DNA from: Sulfuricaulis sp. | GTDB lineage: Bacteria; Pseudomonadota; Gammaproteobacteria; Acidiferrobacterales; Sulfurifustaceae | Direction of reading: 5' to 3' | Length of the DNA: 64,000 nucleotides | NCBI RefSeq assembly: GCF_024653915.1 | Contig: NZ_JANLGY010000005.1 | Span: 157,305-221,304 of the forward strand | Shown here: piece after piece, positions 36,446-45,623 of the stretch | Layout of the letters: every line of letters begins with the position of its first letter | Position numbering within the stretch: position 1 is the stretch's first letter | The notes under the pieces: model-generated | Told to the model about the DNA's origin: nothing | The model's database searches: none | What the model saw: only the letters and a program-made list of their open reading frames with translations | Translations under genes and position numbers: made by a program

Positions 36446-36471
36446 CGAGGGGGGCGATTTCGCCCCCCTCG
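36446..36471 (-). terminator. Hairpin terminator between convergent genes
   Basis: cgaggggggcg and cgcccccctcg pair around attt. On the minus strand the stem is followed by cctttttc, so it mainly ends the minus-strand gene at 36494; it could also stop the DUF302 transcript. Confidence 0.65.
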
Positions 36472-36493
36472 TACTGTGTCCCTGATTGCCTTG

Positions 36494-38125
36494 TTAGAAC
36501 TGCGGCGACTGCATCAGGGTAACCAGCGCTGATTTGGCCACGGAGCTGATGGACGTGCTGCCGTTGGTGGTGCCGCCGGTGTTGCCCGCTACTGTCGCCA
36601 TTTTGGTGGAGAAGCTTTTTTCCAGTGCCTGTTGCGCGCTCATGTCGCTGCCCGCTGACGATTGCGCGGCGAAGCGGGTGAATTCAATAATCATGATGTC
36701 TTCCTGGACTTGGAACAGGGTGGCGTAGCTGGTTGGCATGCCGCCGAAGCTGGTGCGTCCACCCGAAAGCCAGGTCATCGCCGCCGGAATCGCCGTGGTA
36801 TCGCGCGTGTACGTTACGCTGCCGCCGGCTGCAACAATGCTCGATATCCAGTCCGTGGGAATGACCATCATGATCGGCCAGTTGGTGGCCGTGCCGTTGC
36901 TCTTGTAGAACTGGAAATTGCTCACCGTCAGGCCCGTGGCAGAGCCAAGCGCGCTGTCAATGTTGGCGATCATGGTGCCGATGCGCCCGTCCGACGCGGC
37001 GGTGTTGGTCATGAAGGCACCGAAGGCGGTCTGCATGGTGCTGTCGAGTGTGCTTTGCGCCGTCGAAACCTGAGACTGGGTTTCGCTGCCGGTAAATACC
37101 TTCTCGAATTCGGAGAATGCCGTTTGCATGGCAGTTACCAGCGTGTTCGCCGCCGAAGTGAAGGCGGTGACGTCACCGCCGGTGGCGCCCAGTGTTGTGA
37201 GCGCCTGCGTGTATTTCTCCACGCCGCGGTCCGCCCTGAGTTTCTGGATGCCGCCGCCGATGCTCGAGTTCACCGCCTGCATGGAGGCATCGGAAAGCGT
37301 GCCGGCCGTCTGGGCGGCGGTGAGGATGGGCATGACCACGCCGCCCATGGTGTTGAAGGCCTCGAGCACGCGGTCCTGCGAAAAGCCCGCCGTGGTCGCG
37401 GCCTGCACCAGGACCTTGAGCAGTTTGCCCGCCGCCTCGCCGCGCTTGGCGGCTTCGAGTGTGGCGTCGCTGCTGCTGGCCACGTCCACCGATTCCTTGA
37501 AGGATTTGCTGTAGCCGTCATTCGGATCGGCCAGGCGCGAGACGATACTGGTACGGTATGCCGCCAGCTGCGCGGCGCTGACGCCGTTGTCACTCAGGTA
37601 ATCGAGGAAGCCGTTCGTGGCATTGATGCCCTGATGACAGGCGTTGGCCAGCACCGACAATTCGCTGGCGGTCATACCGGTGGAGCGCACGATGGTAAAC
37701 CCGAAGACCGCGAGGATGGGGTCATCCGTCCCGGCGCTGGCGAAGGCATCGAGCAGCGCGGTGGTCTGCTTGTCGGTGATGCCGGAGACGCCGAGGGGCA
37801 GGCTCTCGCCGGCGTCCGGGCAGGGCACGATGGAGCGCCGCGCCGTGGCGCCGCTGCTGTCCGTGACCGAAACCACCAGAAAGTTGCAGCTGCTGTTGTT
37901 GGGGACGCCACTGACGGAGAAGGAAAGCTTGCCGTTCGCATCGGCCGTCGCGGTCGTGCTGATCCCGAGGGAGCTGGAACCGCTGGTGATGGCGCCGCTC
38001 GAATCGAGTTTTTCGAACGTGACGGTATAGATCTCTCCCGCCGTGAGGGCGTGCACCGGCGGACTGATCAGGGAAACCGCGAGAAGGAAAAGGCCGGCCA
38101 GGCCGGCGCGCATGGTCAATTTCAT
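36494..38125 (-). CDS. Large exported protein of unknown function
   Basis: I do not recognise this 543-residue protein. Start at 38125 is set by AAGGAG before it. A signal peptide (AGLAGLFLLAVSLISPPVHA) is followed by a beta-domain (about 30-110: YTVTFEKLDSSGAI, ISTTATADANGKLSF), which resembles a secreted Ig-like fold, and then a long, mainly helical part with many Ala, Ser and Thr residues. No Cys-rich or catalytic motif is obvious. A small lipoprotein gene lies immediately upstream on the same strand, so the two are probably an operon with an envelope function. Confidence 0.65.
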   Translation of the reverse strand: MKLTMRAGLAGLFLLAVSLISPPVHALTAGEIYTVTFEKLDSSGAITSGSSSLGISTTATADANGKLSFSVSGVPNNSSCNFLVVSVTDSSGATARRSIVPCPDAGESLPLGVSGITDKQTTALLDAFASAGTDDPILAVFGFTIVRSTGMTASELSVLANACHQGINATNGFLDYLSDNGVSAAQLAAYRTSIVSRLADPNDGYSKSFKESVDVASSSDATLEAAKRGEAAGKLLKVLVQAATTAGFSQDRVLEAFNTMGGVVMPILTAAQTAGTLSDASMQAVNSSIGGGIQKLRADRGVEKYTQALTTLGATGGDVTAFTSAANTLVTAMQTAFSEFEKVFTGSETQSQVSTAQSTLDSTMQTAFGAFMTNTAASDGRIGTMIANIDSALGSATGLTVSNFQFYKSNGTATNWPIMMVIPTDWISSIVAAGGSVTYTRDTTAIPAAMTWLSGGRTSFGGMPTSYATLFQVQEDIMIIEFTRFAAQSSAGSDMSAQQALEKSFSTKMATVAGNTGGTTNGSTSISSVAKSALVTLMQSPQF

Positions 38126-38155
38126 GATGGACTCCTTCGACATATGTCTGGGATG

Positions 38156-38284
38156 TTATTGGGCGCTGCCGGTGGCGCTGCCGCTGTCGCCGCCGCCGCT
38201 CTTGTGACAGGCACCGAGGCCTACAGCCAGCACGGCCAGCAGTACACAGGCCAGGCGTCTGAGGAACATGATTCTGGATTTCAT
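38156..38284 (-). CDS. Small lipoprotein
   Basis: A 42-residue lipoprotein: LLAVLAVGLGAC is the signal with lipobox, Cys26 the lipidated residue, and a short Gly/Ser-rich tail (HKSGGGDSGSATGS) follows. GGAGAA precedes the start at 38284. It is transcribed just before the exported protein gene, 31 bases away. Its job is unknown. Confidence 0.6.
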   Translation of the reverse strand: MKSRIMFLRRLACVLLAVLAVGLGACHKSGGGDSGSATGSAQ

Positions 38285-38539
38285 GGCTTGTTCTCCTTGA
38301 ATGTTGAAAATGAATCAACCACGGTGACCGGTAGACATCCCTGCCCCCGCATTCCATGGGCAGGGATGCATGGTTCATGCCAGAATATTGGCGCGAAAAC
38401 ACCAGATTTTCCGTGGTATCCCTCCGCCAATGCCGGCACATAGTGGCAAAATTTGTGTGTCATCGTCACAGAACGTCACTTTGCTGGCGGCGCTAGAATA
38501 GGCCCTTGCCTTGCATCCAGAAATCGCAGGAGGTTTTGC

Positions 38540-38755
38540 ATGACGATCACGGAAACCCGGTTTTCGGTCAGCGGTATGAAGTGCGGCGGTTGCGTCGCCA
38601 GGGCCACCGAGGCACTGGCGAAACTGCCGGGCTTCGTCTCGGCCCAATTCGATCTGGCCGGAAAGTCCGCCGTGATCAAAGGCGGCGTGGACGCCCAAGC
38701 GGTTATCAAGGCACTGAGTGAGGTTGGTTATCCCACCGAATTGAAAGGGGGCTGA
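38540..38755 (+). CDS. HMA-domain copper chaperone (CopZ-like)
   Basis: A 71-residue ferredoxin-like protein with the metal-binding motif GMKCGGCVARATEAL. CopZ-like chaperones hand Cu(I) to the P-type ATPase, whose gene begins 20 bases later. The start at 38540 follows AGGAGG. The Cys-Gly-Gly-Cys spacing is a slight variant of the more usual CxxC core. Confidence 0.9.
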   Translation: MTITETRFSVSGMKCGGCVARATEALAKLPGFVSAQFDLAGKSAVIKGGVDAQAVIKALSEVGYPTELKGG

Positions 38756-38775
38756 CCCACTGAGGTATTGCTATC

Positions 38776-41034
38776 ATGGATGCCGCCATGAGCGTGTCCC
38801 CTCCTGAAAATACCACGCGTCTTTCCATCTCCGGCATGACCTGCGCCGGTTGCGTTTCCACGGTCGAAAATGCGCTAAAGAATGTTCCGGGCGTGACGGA
38901 GTCGGCGGTCAATTTTGCCGAACACACCGCGACAGTGCGTGGCAGTGTCGATGCCAAGGTGCTCGTTGCCGCGATCACGGCCTCTGGTTATAGCGCGGCA
39001 GAGCTGCGCGGGGCCGAGGACGAGTCAGAAAAAGAGGCCGCGGAGCTTTCGTATTACCGCTCACTGTTGCGCAAATTTATCGTTGCCGCGGTGGTCGGGT
39101 TCCCGCTCATGCTGGCCGAACCGTTTGGTTTGATGCCGATGCTGGATACCGATTCCGGTCGGGTGTTCTGGCTCGTGATCGGTGCAGTAACACTGGGCGT
39201 GCTGGTCTATGCCGGTGGGCATTTCTTTCGCGGCGCGTGGAAGTCATTCCGTGCCCACAATGCCAACATGGACACGCTCATCGCGCTCGGCACCGGCGCC
39301 GCCTGGGTGTACTCCATGCTGGTAGTGCTGTTCCCCGATATGGTCCCGAGTCTCGCGCGCCACGCCTATTTCGAGGCGGCGGCCGTCATCATCGCGCTGA
39401 TCAATCTTGGACAGGCGCTCGAAATGCGTGCCCGCGGCAAGACTTCAGAAGCCATCAAACGCCTGATCGGGTTGCAACCAAAAACGGCGCGCGTTGTTCG
39501 TGACGGGAAAGAGACGGACATACCTATTTCCGAAGTCGGCCTGGACGAAACCATCCGTGTGCGCCCCGGCGAGAAAATTCCCGTGGACGGCGTGATCATT
39601 GAGGGCCATTCGAGCGTCGATGAATCGATGCTTACCGGCGAACCGATGCCGGTCGAGAAAAAAACCGGCGACGACGTTACCGGCGGCACGTTCAACAAAT
39701 CCGGCAGCTTCCTGTTCCAGGCCAAACGCATCGGTGCCGATACCGCGCTTGCGCGCATCATTGAAATGGTGCGCCGCGCACAGAGTACCAAGCCTGCCAT
39801 CGGACGCCTCGCCGACAGGATTTCCGCCGTGTTCGTGCCGGTGGTGCTGATTATTGCCGTGCTGACCTTTCTCGCTTGGTTTAATTTCGGGCCTGAGCCG
39901 AAACTTTCTTACATGCTGGTTGCCACCATGACGGTGCTCATTATTGCCTGCCCGTGCGCGTTGGGGTTGGCAACGCCGATCTCGATCATGGTGGGCGTGG
40001 GTAAGGCCGCCGAGTACGGCATTCTCATTCGCAATGGCGAGGCCTTGCAGCAGGCGGGCAAACTCACGACCATCGTGCTCGACAAGACCGGCACCGTCAC
40101 CGAAGGCAGACCAGCTGTTACCACGCTGGTGCCGGCCGCGGGCTGGGATGAAACGAAACTGCTGACCGTGGCGGCGAGCATTGAAGCCGGTTCGGAACAT
40201 CCGCTGGCCGAGGCGATTGTGTCAGCGGCGCAGGCCAGGCAGATTAAATCTTCATCGGCCAGTGATTTTCAGGCGATTACTGGCCACGGTGTTTCCGCGA
40301 CGGTGGAAGGCAAGAAAGTGTATTTTGGCAACGCGCGCCTGATGGCCCAGCACAATGTCGAGCTTGGGAATCTGGTGACACGCGCCGAGGAACTGGCGGC
40401 GCGGGCGCAGACGCCGATGTTTCTCGCTGTCGACGGGTTTGTCGCCGGGATTGTCGCGGTGGCCGATCCGATCAAACCGGATTCAAAGTCAGCGATTGCG
40501 CGCCTGCATGCCATCGGACTCAAGGTGGTGATGATTACGGGCGATAACCGCGCCACCGCCGAAGCCGTGGCCCGTGAAGTGGGCATCGATGAAGTTATGG
40601 CCGAAGTGCTGCCGGGTGACAAGGCCGACAAGGTAACGGCATTGCAACAACGTGGCGAGATCGTCGGCATGGTGGGCGACGGCATCAACGATGCGCCGGC
40701 GCTGGCCCAGGCCGATGTGGGCTTTGCCATCGGCACCGGCACCGATATCGCCATCGAATCCGCCGATGTCGCGCTCATGCGCGGGTCTCTGCACGGCGTT
40801 GCCGATGCCATTGCCATTTCGCTCGCCACCGTGCGCAACATCAAGCAGAACCTGTTCGGTGCCTTCGTTTATAACGTGCTGGGTATCCCGGTCGCGGCCG
40901 GCGCACTTTTTCCATTCACGGGTTTGTTGCTCAACCCGGTCATTGCTGGCGCGGCCATGGCGATGTCCTCGGTCACGGTGGTGAGCAACGCCAACCGTTT
41001 GAGATGGTTCAAATCAGGGGCGACGCGGACATGA
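38776..41034 (+). CDS. copA: Cu(I)-exporting P-type ATPase
   Basis: A 752-residue P1B-type ATPase. One N-terminal HMA domain carries GMTCAGC (residues 20-26); then membrane helices, the actuator motif TGEPMPVEK, the ion-binding [13 protein letters not shown] (CPC near residue 392), the phosphorylation DKTGTVTEG (Asp436) and the hinge [16 protein letters not shown]. The CPC motif with the HMA domain points to Cu(I)/Ag(I). It pumps Cu(I) from cytoplasm to periplasm, feeding the periplasmic copper proteins. The next gene overlaps its stop by four bases. Confidence 0.97.
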   Translation: MDAAMSVSPPENTTRLSISGMTCAGCVSTVENALKNVPGVTESAVNFAEHTATVRGSVDAKVLVAAITASGYSAAELRGAEDESEKEAAELSYYRSLLRKFIVAAVVGFPLMLAEPFGLMPMLDTDSGRVFWLVIGAVTLGVLVYAGGHFFRGAWKSFRAHNANMDTLIALGTGAAWVYSMLVVLFPDMVPSLARHAYFEAAAVIIALINLGQALEMRARGKTSEAIKRLIGLQPKTARVVRDGKETDIPISEVGLDETIRVRPGEKIPVDGVIIEGHSSVDESMLTGEPMPVEKKTGDDVTGGTFNKSGSFLFQAKRIGADTALARIIEMVRRAQSTKPAIGRLADRISAVFVPVVLIIAVLTFLAWFNFGPEPKLSYMLVATMTVLIIACPCALGLATPISIMVGVGKAAEYGILIRNGEALQQAGKLTTIVLDKTGTVTEGRPAVTTLVPAAGWDETKLLTVAASIEAGSEHPLAEAIVSAAQARQIKSSSASDFQAITGHGVSATVEGKKVYFGNARLMAQHNVELGNLVTRAEELAARAQTPMFLAVDGFVAGIVAVADPIKPDSKSAIARLHAIGLKVVMITGDNRATAEAVAREVGIDEVMAEVLPGDKADKVTALQQRGEIVGMVGDGINDAPALAQADVGFAIGTGTDIAIESADVALMRGSLHGVADAIAISLATVRNIKQNLFGAFVYNVLGIPVAAGALFPFTGLLLNPVIAGAAMAMSSVTVVSNANRLRWFKSGATRT

Positions 41035-41393
41035 ATACCTGGGCCATCAATCTTGCCGGCATGGCTGTTATGGCGCTGATCGTCTGGTGGTTCTGGCTGT
41101 CGCGTTCGAAGGCTCAGCATTTTTCCGGGGCCGGCCCGATTGAAATCATTGTCGATAACGGCGTTTACACCCCCGCACGTATCGAAGTGCCGGCGGGCCA
41201 GCCGGTGACATTGCGTTTTGTGCGTAAGGACCCGAGCCCCTGCGCGGAGAAAGCCCTGTTCGACAGTCTCGAAGTGAGCGCCGATCTGCCGGTCGGCAAA
41301 CCCGTGGACGTAACCGTGACGCCACCAGTACCCGGTGAATACGAATTCACCTGTCAGATGCGCATGTACCGCGGGACACTGGTGGCACGATAA
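41031..41393 (+). CDS. Membrane-anchored cupredoxin-domain protein
   Basis: A 120-residue protein that starts inside the ATPase stop, so translation is coupled. An N-terminal helix ([16 protein letters not shown]) anchors a cupredoxin domain facing the periplasm: [20 protein letters not shown], then [11 protein letters not shown] and [15 protein letters not shown]. The end has Cys and Met but no clear His pair, so it may bind Cu(I) differently from blue copper proteins. It likely receives copper from the ATPase. Confidence 0.85.
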   Translation: MNTWAINLAGMAVMALIVWWFWLSRSKAQHFSGAGPIEIIVDNGVYTPARIEVPAGQPVTLRFVRKDPSPCAEKALFDSLEVSADLPVGKPVDVTVTPPVPGEYEFTCQMRMYRGTLVAR

Positions 41394-41403
41394 GAACCGG
41401 GCA

Positions 41404-41433
41404 CTAAAAACGGGGCCTAAGCCCCGTTTTTAG
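41404..41433 (+). terminator. Bidirectional terminator
   Basis: ctaaaaacggggc and gccccgtttttag pair exactly around loop ctaa. Both sides carry A/T runs, so it serves the copper operon and the convergent gene at 41452. Confidence 0.85.
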
Positions 41434-41451
41434 TGATGCCTGATATTTTAA

Positions 41452-41853
41452 TCAGCGTCTGGCACGCTGGGCCTGCCCACGGTCACGCTGTAATTCACGG
41501 CGATCCTGGCGTGATTCACGATGGTCACCACGGATCTCGCCTTTGTCTTGCCGGATTTCACGCCGGCCCTCGCGCACACCTTCTTTATCGCCTTCGCGGT
41601 ATTCCCGGCGCAGTTCACGCCGGTCCTGGCGCAATTCGCGTTTGTCCCGATGCAGCTCGCGCCGGTCCGCATTCCGCTCGCGCAGGTCCTGGCGCAGTTC
41701 TTGTTTGTCATCCCGAATTTCACGCTGGTCCTGCACAATTTCTTTTTTGTCAGAAAGGATTTCGCCGGGGGCTACCGGATCTGCCGCATAAACCGCGGGA
41801 ATGGCGCTGAGCGCAAGTAAGGTCCCCACGGCGGCAAGTTTAAGTTTCAACAT
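41452..41853 (-). CDS. Exported, highly charged heptad-repeat protein
   Basis: A 133-residue protein with a signal (LAAVGTLLALSAIPAVYA) and then nearly 100 residues of Arg, Glu, Asp, Lys and Gln in repeated blocks of seven (RELHRDK, RELRQDR, REIRQDK). This should form a long single helix or coiled coil. The start at 41853 follows from the family-like signal. I do not recognise a function; such low-complexity periplasmic proteins are found near metal and stress genes. It faces the copper operon. Confidence 0.65.
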   Translation of the reverse strand: MLKLKLAAVGTLLALSAIPAVYAADPVAPGEILSDKKEIVQDQREIRDDKQELRQDLRERNADRRELHRDKRELRQDRRELRREYREGDKEGVREGRREIRQDKGEIRGDHRESRQDRRELQRDRGQAQRARR

Positions 41854-42041
41854 AATATGTACTCCCTTAGTTCGGATTAGATGGCGGTAACGCGAAGGAA
41901 AACCCGGATGATCAGAGTGTAGTCTTTGCGTTGTTCTGGTTTTAACGCGCCCGTTGGGGGATGCGTTGACAGTGTGAAAAAACCCATTCGGAACAGCGAA
42001 TTGCCGCATCCGGTGGCCGGGATTCAGGGCAAGCTGGTTCG

Positions 42042-42518
42042 TTAGAAGAGCCGGACGTTGCCTAGCCAGTAGGCACCGCCGGTGGCAAAGATGGTGGTGA
42101 TCAGACCCAGAATCAGATTGATGCCGACCATCCGGCGTATCACGGCCAGCTGTTTGCCGGCGGTTGGGAAATCACCCGCGGAGATCGCGCGGTTCATTCG
42201 CTGGTAGGGCGCGAAAAACACATGGAGATAGATGAGGATCATGGCAATCCCGATGACCTGCATGATATGTACGTGCAGACCGACATTCTGCATGCCTTCA
42301 AAGGTGGCGAAAATTATCCAGTAACCGCTGGCCGGCAGCAGTATCACCGCGGCCCAGACCCAGGGGAAGAAGCGCGCGAAGGTTTTTGACCACAGCGGCA
42401 GACGCAGCGGCGGTTCCAGCAGACTGGCCGCCACCGGGCGCAGCGCCACGTAGGCGAAAAACATCCCGCCGACCCAGATTACGACGGAAAGAACATGAAG
42501 CGTGATGGCAACCGGCAT
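42042..42518 (-). CDS. CopD-like membrane protein
   Basis: A 158-residue protein with four membrane helices. LHVLSVVIWVGGMFFAYVALRP at the start, cited here as VVIWVGGMFFAYVALRP, and HVHIMQVIGIAMILIYLHVFF resemble CopD/YohC-type proteins, which move copper or heme across the inner membrane. His residues in these helices could bind copper. It is the last gene of the copper region. The full CopD family is larger, so this is a short form. Confidence 0.8.
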   Translation of the reverse strand: MPVAITLHVLSVVIWVGGMFFAYVALRPVAASLLEPPLRLPLWSKTFARFFPWVWAAVILLPASGYWIIFATFEGMQNVGLHVHIMQVIGIAMILIYLHVFFAPYQRMNRAISAGDFPTAGKQLAVIRRMVGINLILGLITTIFATGGAYWLGNVRLF

Positions 42519-42575
42519 GAAGACTCCCGTGAAATAGTTTGAGTTACCTTACTCGATCATATTATTCTCTGTTGC

Positions 42576-43271
42576 ATGGCATCGCTACAAGAGCTTTCAC
42601 TGCAGGAACTCTGCACCCGCGTGACAAAAACCTTCCGGCATGGCGGAGGTTCACGTCCCGAGGTGATACTGGTCAGGTTGAATGGCGAGGAAGCCGTGCT
42701 GAAAGATTTCAGTAAATCCGATCCGTGGTTCCGGCGCGTGGTGGGGCCGCTGTCGGCGCGGCGCGAGGCGCGCGCACTCGAGCAACTGGCAGGAGCGCGT
42801 GGTGTTCCGCGCCTGCTGCGCCGGGTCGGTCCCGATGCGCTGTTACTCGAATACATTCCCGGCACCAGCGTGCGCGAGGTGCCACCCGGTGGGTTGACGC
42901 CACAATTCTTCGAGCGGTTTTACCGTCTGGTGGACCGCCTGCATGAATATGGCGTGGCGCACTGCGACCTGCGCAGTCAGGGCAACATCCTGGTCGGTGC
43001 CGACGGCGAGCCGCACGTGGTGGATTTTGCCGCAAATTTCAAACGTCCGCGTTCCTGGAATTTTCCGGCCCGGTGGATGTACGCCAAACTCTGCGAGGCT
43101 GATCGGGTGGCCGTGGCGCGCCTCAAGAAAAGCCATGCACCGAAATTGCTCACCGAGGCGGAAAATCTTTCGCTCGCTCGCGACCGCAAGACCTGGTTGG
43201 AGCGGACGGCGCGCTTCATCGGCAAGAGTGTGCGCAATGTCAGCCGTTGGCTTTTGACGAAGCAGGGCTAG
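42576..43271 (+). CDS. Small protein-kinase-like protein
   Basis: A 231-residue protein of the kinase-like fold. HCDLRSQGNIL (about residues 130-140) is the catalytic loop with Asp and Asn, and VVDFAANF is the metal-binding DFG-like motif. LNGEEAVLKDFSK may carry the ATP-binding Lys. It is shorter than Ser/Thr kinases and resembles RIO- or lipopolysaccharide-kinase-like proteins. The substrate is unknown. It stands alone between convergent and divergent neighbours. Confidence 0.75.
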   Translation: MASLQELSLQELCTRVTKTFRHGGGSRPEVILVRLNGEEAVLKDFSKSDPWFRRVVGPLSARREARALEQLAGARGVPRLLRRVGPDALLLEYIPGTSVREVPPGGLTPQFFERFYRLVDRLHEYGVAHCDLRSQGNILVGADGEPHVVDFAANFKRPRSWNFPARWMYAKLCEADRVAVARLKKSHAPKLLTEAENLSLARDRKTWLERTARFIGKSVRNVSRWLLTKQG

Positions 43272-43930
43272 CGGGTTTCTTCGCTTCCGGCATATTTTTC
43301 TGTCTCCGCGTCTGGAATACTATTGCCGGGCTTCCAGCCCCAGCGCCAGGCGTGGAGAGGAATCACAAAGGGTGGTTGACCGTTCTCCAGGAACCAGGAA
43401 TCCACTGCATATTTATTACCTGTCGAAATGTTTTGAATCACGGTGGTGCTGTGAGGAAAGATGTATGGCAATATCCGGGTCGCTTTGCCGGCGGGTTCAT
43501 GATGTTTGAGTAGCCCGTCATTTTTCATCATGACCAGATATGTATACGTGTTGGTTGATTCATCAATGCAGTCCATCTGATTTCTCAACCAGAAGCCGGC
43601 CAGATTGCCCCTTCGGTCGTTGTCAGTACCCGTCAATATTCCGACGAGCGACTCCAGTTTTCCCACGGCCTGCGCAATCTGGCCGCGTTCTTGCTGCGGG
43701 AATTCTGCCGTTGACGAGAAAACCAGGCGTATTTCTTCCCATTGCTACGGAGTAAATCGAACGTCGGCCAGGCTCTGACAGCCGTGATTGAAACAGATGT
43801 TGAAATGCGAGGGTTCGGGGTTGCCGATCAGTTCGGTTTCCTGATCAGAATCCGCCATCCCATGGCCGGTTAGCAGGAGCAGGAGCCAGGCCAGCAAGAC
43901 CCTGACTTTTTTATGAGGGTGTAAATTCAT
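43268..43930 (-). pseudogene. Unknown conserved exported protein broken by one amber codon
   Basis: A signal peptide (VRVLLAWLLLLLTGHGMA) begins at 43930; the frame runs 61 codons to a TAG at 43745-43747 and then stays open in the same frame to 43268 (QWEEIRLVFSSTAEFPQQ, then QMDCIDESTNTYTYLVMMK). Read through the stop, it is one protein of about 220 residues with conserved-looking CFNHGC and CIDES motifs, of a family seen in Proteobacteria without a known function. No indel is needed. It may be a recent nonsense mutation, a sequence error, or stop read-through. Confidence 0.8.
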
Positions 43931-44110
43931 TTGAAATTGTGGGGATTTTAAAGAAGTATAAGATCAGCCGATTGAGTCTGTCGATGTAGATCCAAAGCGC
44001 CCAAAAGTCCCGGCGCAGTCGGTGTCGCGGCTGAAAACTTCGGCCGGTTCAGGTAAAGTCGCCCACTTGCGCAATTAACGGTAAATATCTCAAGACATAA
44101 GGTTAACATC

Positions 44111-44803
44111 ATGCGTGATTATAAAATTGCCCCCTCCATCCTGTCGGCTGACTTTGCCCGTTTGGGAGAGGAAGTCACAAGCGTGCTCGCTTCCGGCACC
44201 GACATTGTTCACTTCGACGTGATGGACAACCATTATGTTCCGAACCTGACCATTGGCCCGCTGGTGTGCGAGGCGCTGCGCAAGCATGGCGTGAAGGCCG
44301 ATATTGACGTGCATCTGATGGTGAAACCGGTGGATCGTATTATCCCGGACTTCGCCAAGGCCGGCGCCACGTATATTACGTTTCATCCGGAAGGTACCGA
44401 GCATGTCGACCGCAGTCTGCAGCTGGTGCGCGATTCGGGCTGCAAGTCAGGTCTGGTGTTCAACCCGGCCACCCCGCTCGATTACCTGAAACATGTAATG
44501 GATAAAGTGGACATGATTTTGCTCATGTCGGTGAATCCGGGTTTCGGCGGCCAAAGCTTCATCAAGGCGACGCTCGACAAGCTGCGCGAGGCAAGAAAAT
44601 TGATCGACGCCTCGGGGCGCAAGATCCGCCTGGAGATTGATGGCGGCGTGAAAGTGGACAACATCCGCGAAATCGCCGAGGCCGGCGCCGACACCTTCGT
44701 GGCCGGTTCCGCGATTTTCAGCGCTGGCAAGTCCGGTGACAAGAATCACTACAATTCAGTCGTGAAGGCGATGCGCGACGAACTCGCCAAGGCCAAAGTG
44801 TAA
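44111..44803 (+). CDS. rpe: Ribulose-phosphate 3-epimerase
   Basis: A 230-residue TIM barrel that interconverts ribulose 5-phosphate and xylulose 5-phosphate in the Calvin cycle and pentose phosphate pathway. Motifs: [15 protein letters not shown] at the start, [16 protein letters not shown] with the catalytic Asp, [21 protein letters not shown] and [10 protein letters not shown]. It overlaps gph by one base (TAATG), so the two are coupled, a pairing common in autotrophs where rpe and phosphoglycolate phosphatase support RuBisCO. Confidence 0.97.
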   Translation: MRDYKIAPSILSADFARLGEEVTSVLASGTDIVHFDVMDNHYVPNLTIGPLVCEALRKHGVKADIDVHLMVKPVDRIIPDFAKAGATYITFHPEGTEHVDRSLQLVRDSGCKSGLVFNPATPLDYLKHVMDKVDMILLMSVNPGFGGQSFIKATLDKLREARKLIDASGRKIRLEIDGGVKVDNIREIAEAGADTFVAGSAIFSAGKSGDKNHYNSVVKAMRDELAKAKV

Positions 44804-45510
44804 TGCCGAACACGGCACGCAATGCGATGTCTTTCCCTCTGGCCGTGAAGATGGTCATGATCGACCTCGACGGCACTCTGATTGACACGGTGCCGGACCT
44901 GGCCGCGGCAGCGAACCGCATGCTCGCCGATCTGGGACGAAAGCCCTGGGATGAAAAGCACTATCGCACCTGGATTGGCAACGGCGTGCCGCGTTTCGTG
45001 AAGCGTGCGCTCACCGGCGAGATGCAGGCCGAGCCCGATCCGGAACTTTTCGAACAGGCGCTCGAACCTTTCCGCCAGCATTATGGCGAGGCCGTGTCGG
45101 AACTGAGTCGTCCCTATCCCGGAGTGGTTGAGGCTCTTGAAAAGTTTTCTGAGCAGGGGTATTCGCTGGCCTGTATCACCAACAAGGCCGAGGCGTTCAC
45201 GTTGCCGCTGCTGAAGAATCTCGAGCTCCACAAGTACTTCAAGCTGGTATTGTCCGGGGACAGCCTCCCGAAGCAAAAGCCTGATCCCCTGCCGTTACTG
45301 CATGCCTGCCGGCATTTCGACATTGATACCACACACGGGGTGCTGGTCGGGGATTCGAGCAACGACGTTCACGCGGCGCGGGCGGCGGGCATGCCTGTCA
45401 TTTGCGTGACGTATGGCTATAATCACGGACACGATATCCGTCAGTCTCTGCCCGACGTCGTGGTGGATTCACTGAATGAAGTGCCGCAATATTTGCGGCT
45501 TTACATATAA
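44803..45510 (+). CDS. gph: Phosphoglycolate phosphatase (HAD family)
   Basis: A 235-residue HAD hydrolase. DLDGTLIDTVPDLAAA holds the nucleophile Asp, VLVGDSSNDVHAARAAG the metal-binding Asp residues. It removes phosphate from 2-phosphoglycolate, the toxic by-product when RuBisCO uses oxygen. The pairing with rpe and the RuBisCO genes elsewhere in the window agree with that role. The resulting glycolate could be oxidised by the glycolate oxidase of which glcF is present downstream. Confidence 0.94.
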   Translation: MPNTARNAMSFPLAVKMVMIDLDGTLIDTVPDLAAAANRMLADLGRKPWDEKHYRTWIGNGVPRFVKRALTGEMQAEPDPELFEQALEPFRQHYGEAVSELSRPYPGVVEALEKFSEQGYSLACITNKAEAFTLPLLKNLELHKYFKLVLSGDSLPKQKPDPLPLLHACRHFDIDTTHGVLVGDSSNDVHAARAAGMPVICVTYGYNHGHDIRQSLPDVVVDSLNEVPQYLRLYI

Positions 45511-45519
45511 TCGACACCC

Positions 45520-45594
45520 ATGAGACACAGGAAACATAAATGGTTGGACATACGCTGGTGGTGGCCACGGGCCGCTACCATCGTTGCTGTCTGA
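45520..45594 (+). CDS. trpL: trp leader peptide
   Basis: An ATG at 45520 opens 24 codons that include an early Trp and then three adjacent Trp codons (RWWWP) just upstream of trpE; a ribosome slowed at these codons would sense tryptophan level. The three Trp codons lie in the left arm of an 11-base-pair hairpin (45556-45580, loop acg, two wobble pairs). No Shine-Dalgarno sequence is clear before the ATG, but TATAAT at 45506 may mark a promoter with a short leader. Confidence 0.65.
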   Translation: MRHRKHKWLDIRWWWPRAATIVAV

Positions 45595-45623
45595 CTATTT
45601 AACCGGTGATCTCATGGTGATTC

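Noticed and set aside
36662..38443. A 593-codon plus-strand open frame rich in Gly, Ala, Arg and His
   Set aside because: It mirrors the exported-protein gene on the minus strand, which has a signal peptide, ribosome site and terminator; the plus frame has none of these.
45581..45623. Intrinsic terminator of a trp attenuator
   Set aside because: No GC-rich stem followed by T lies between the leader peptide and trpE.
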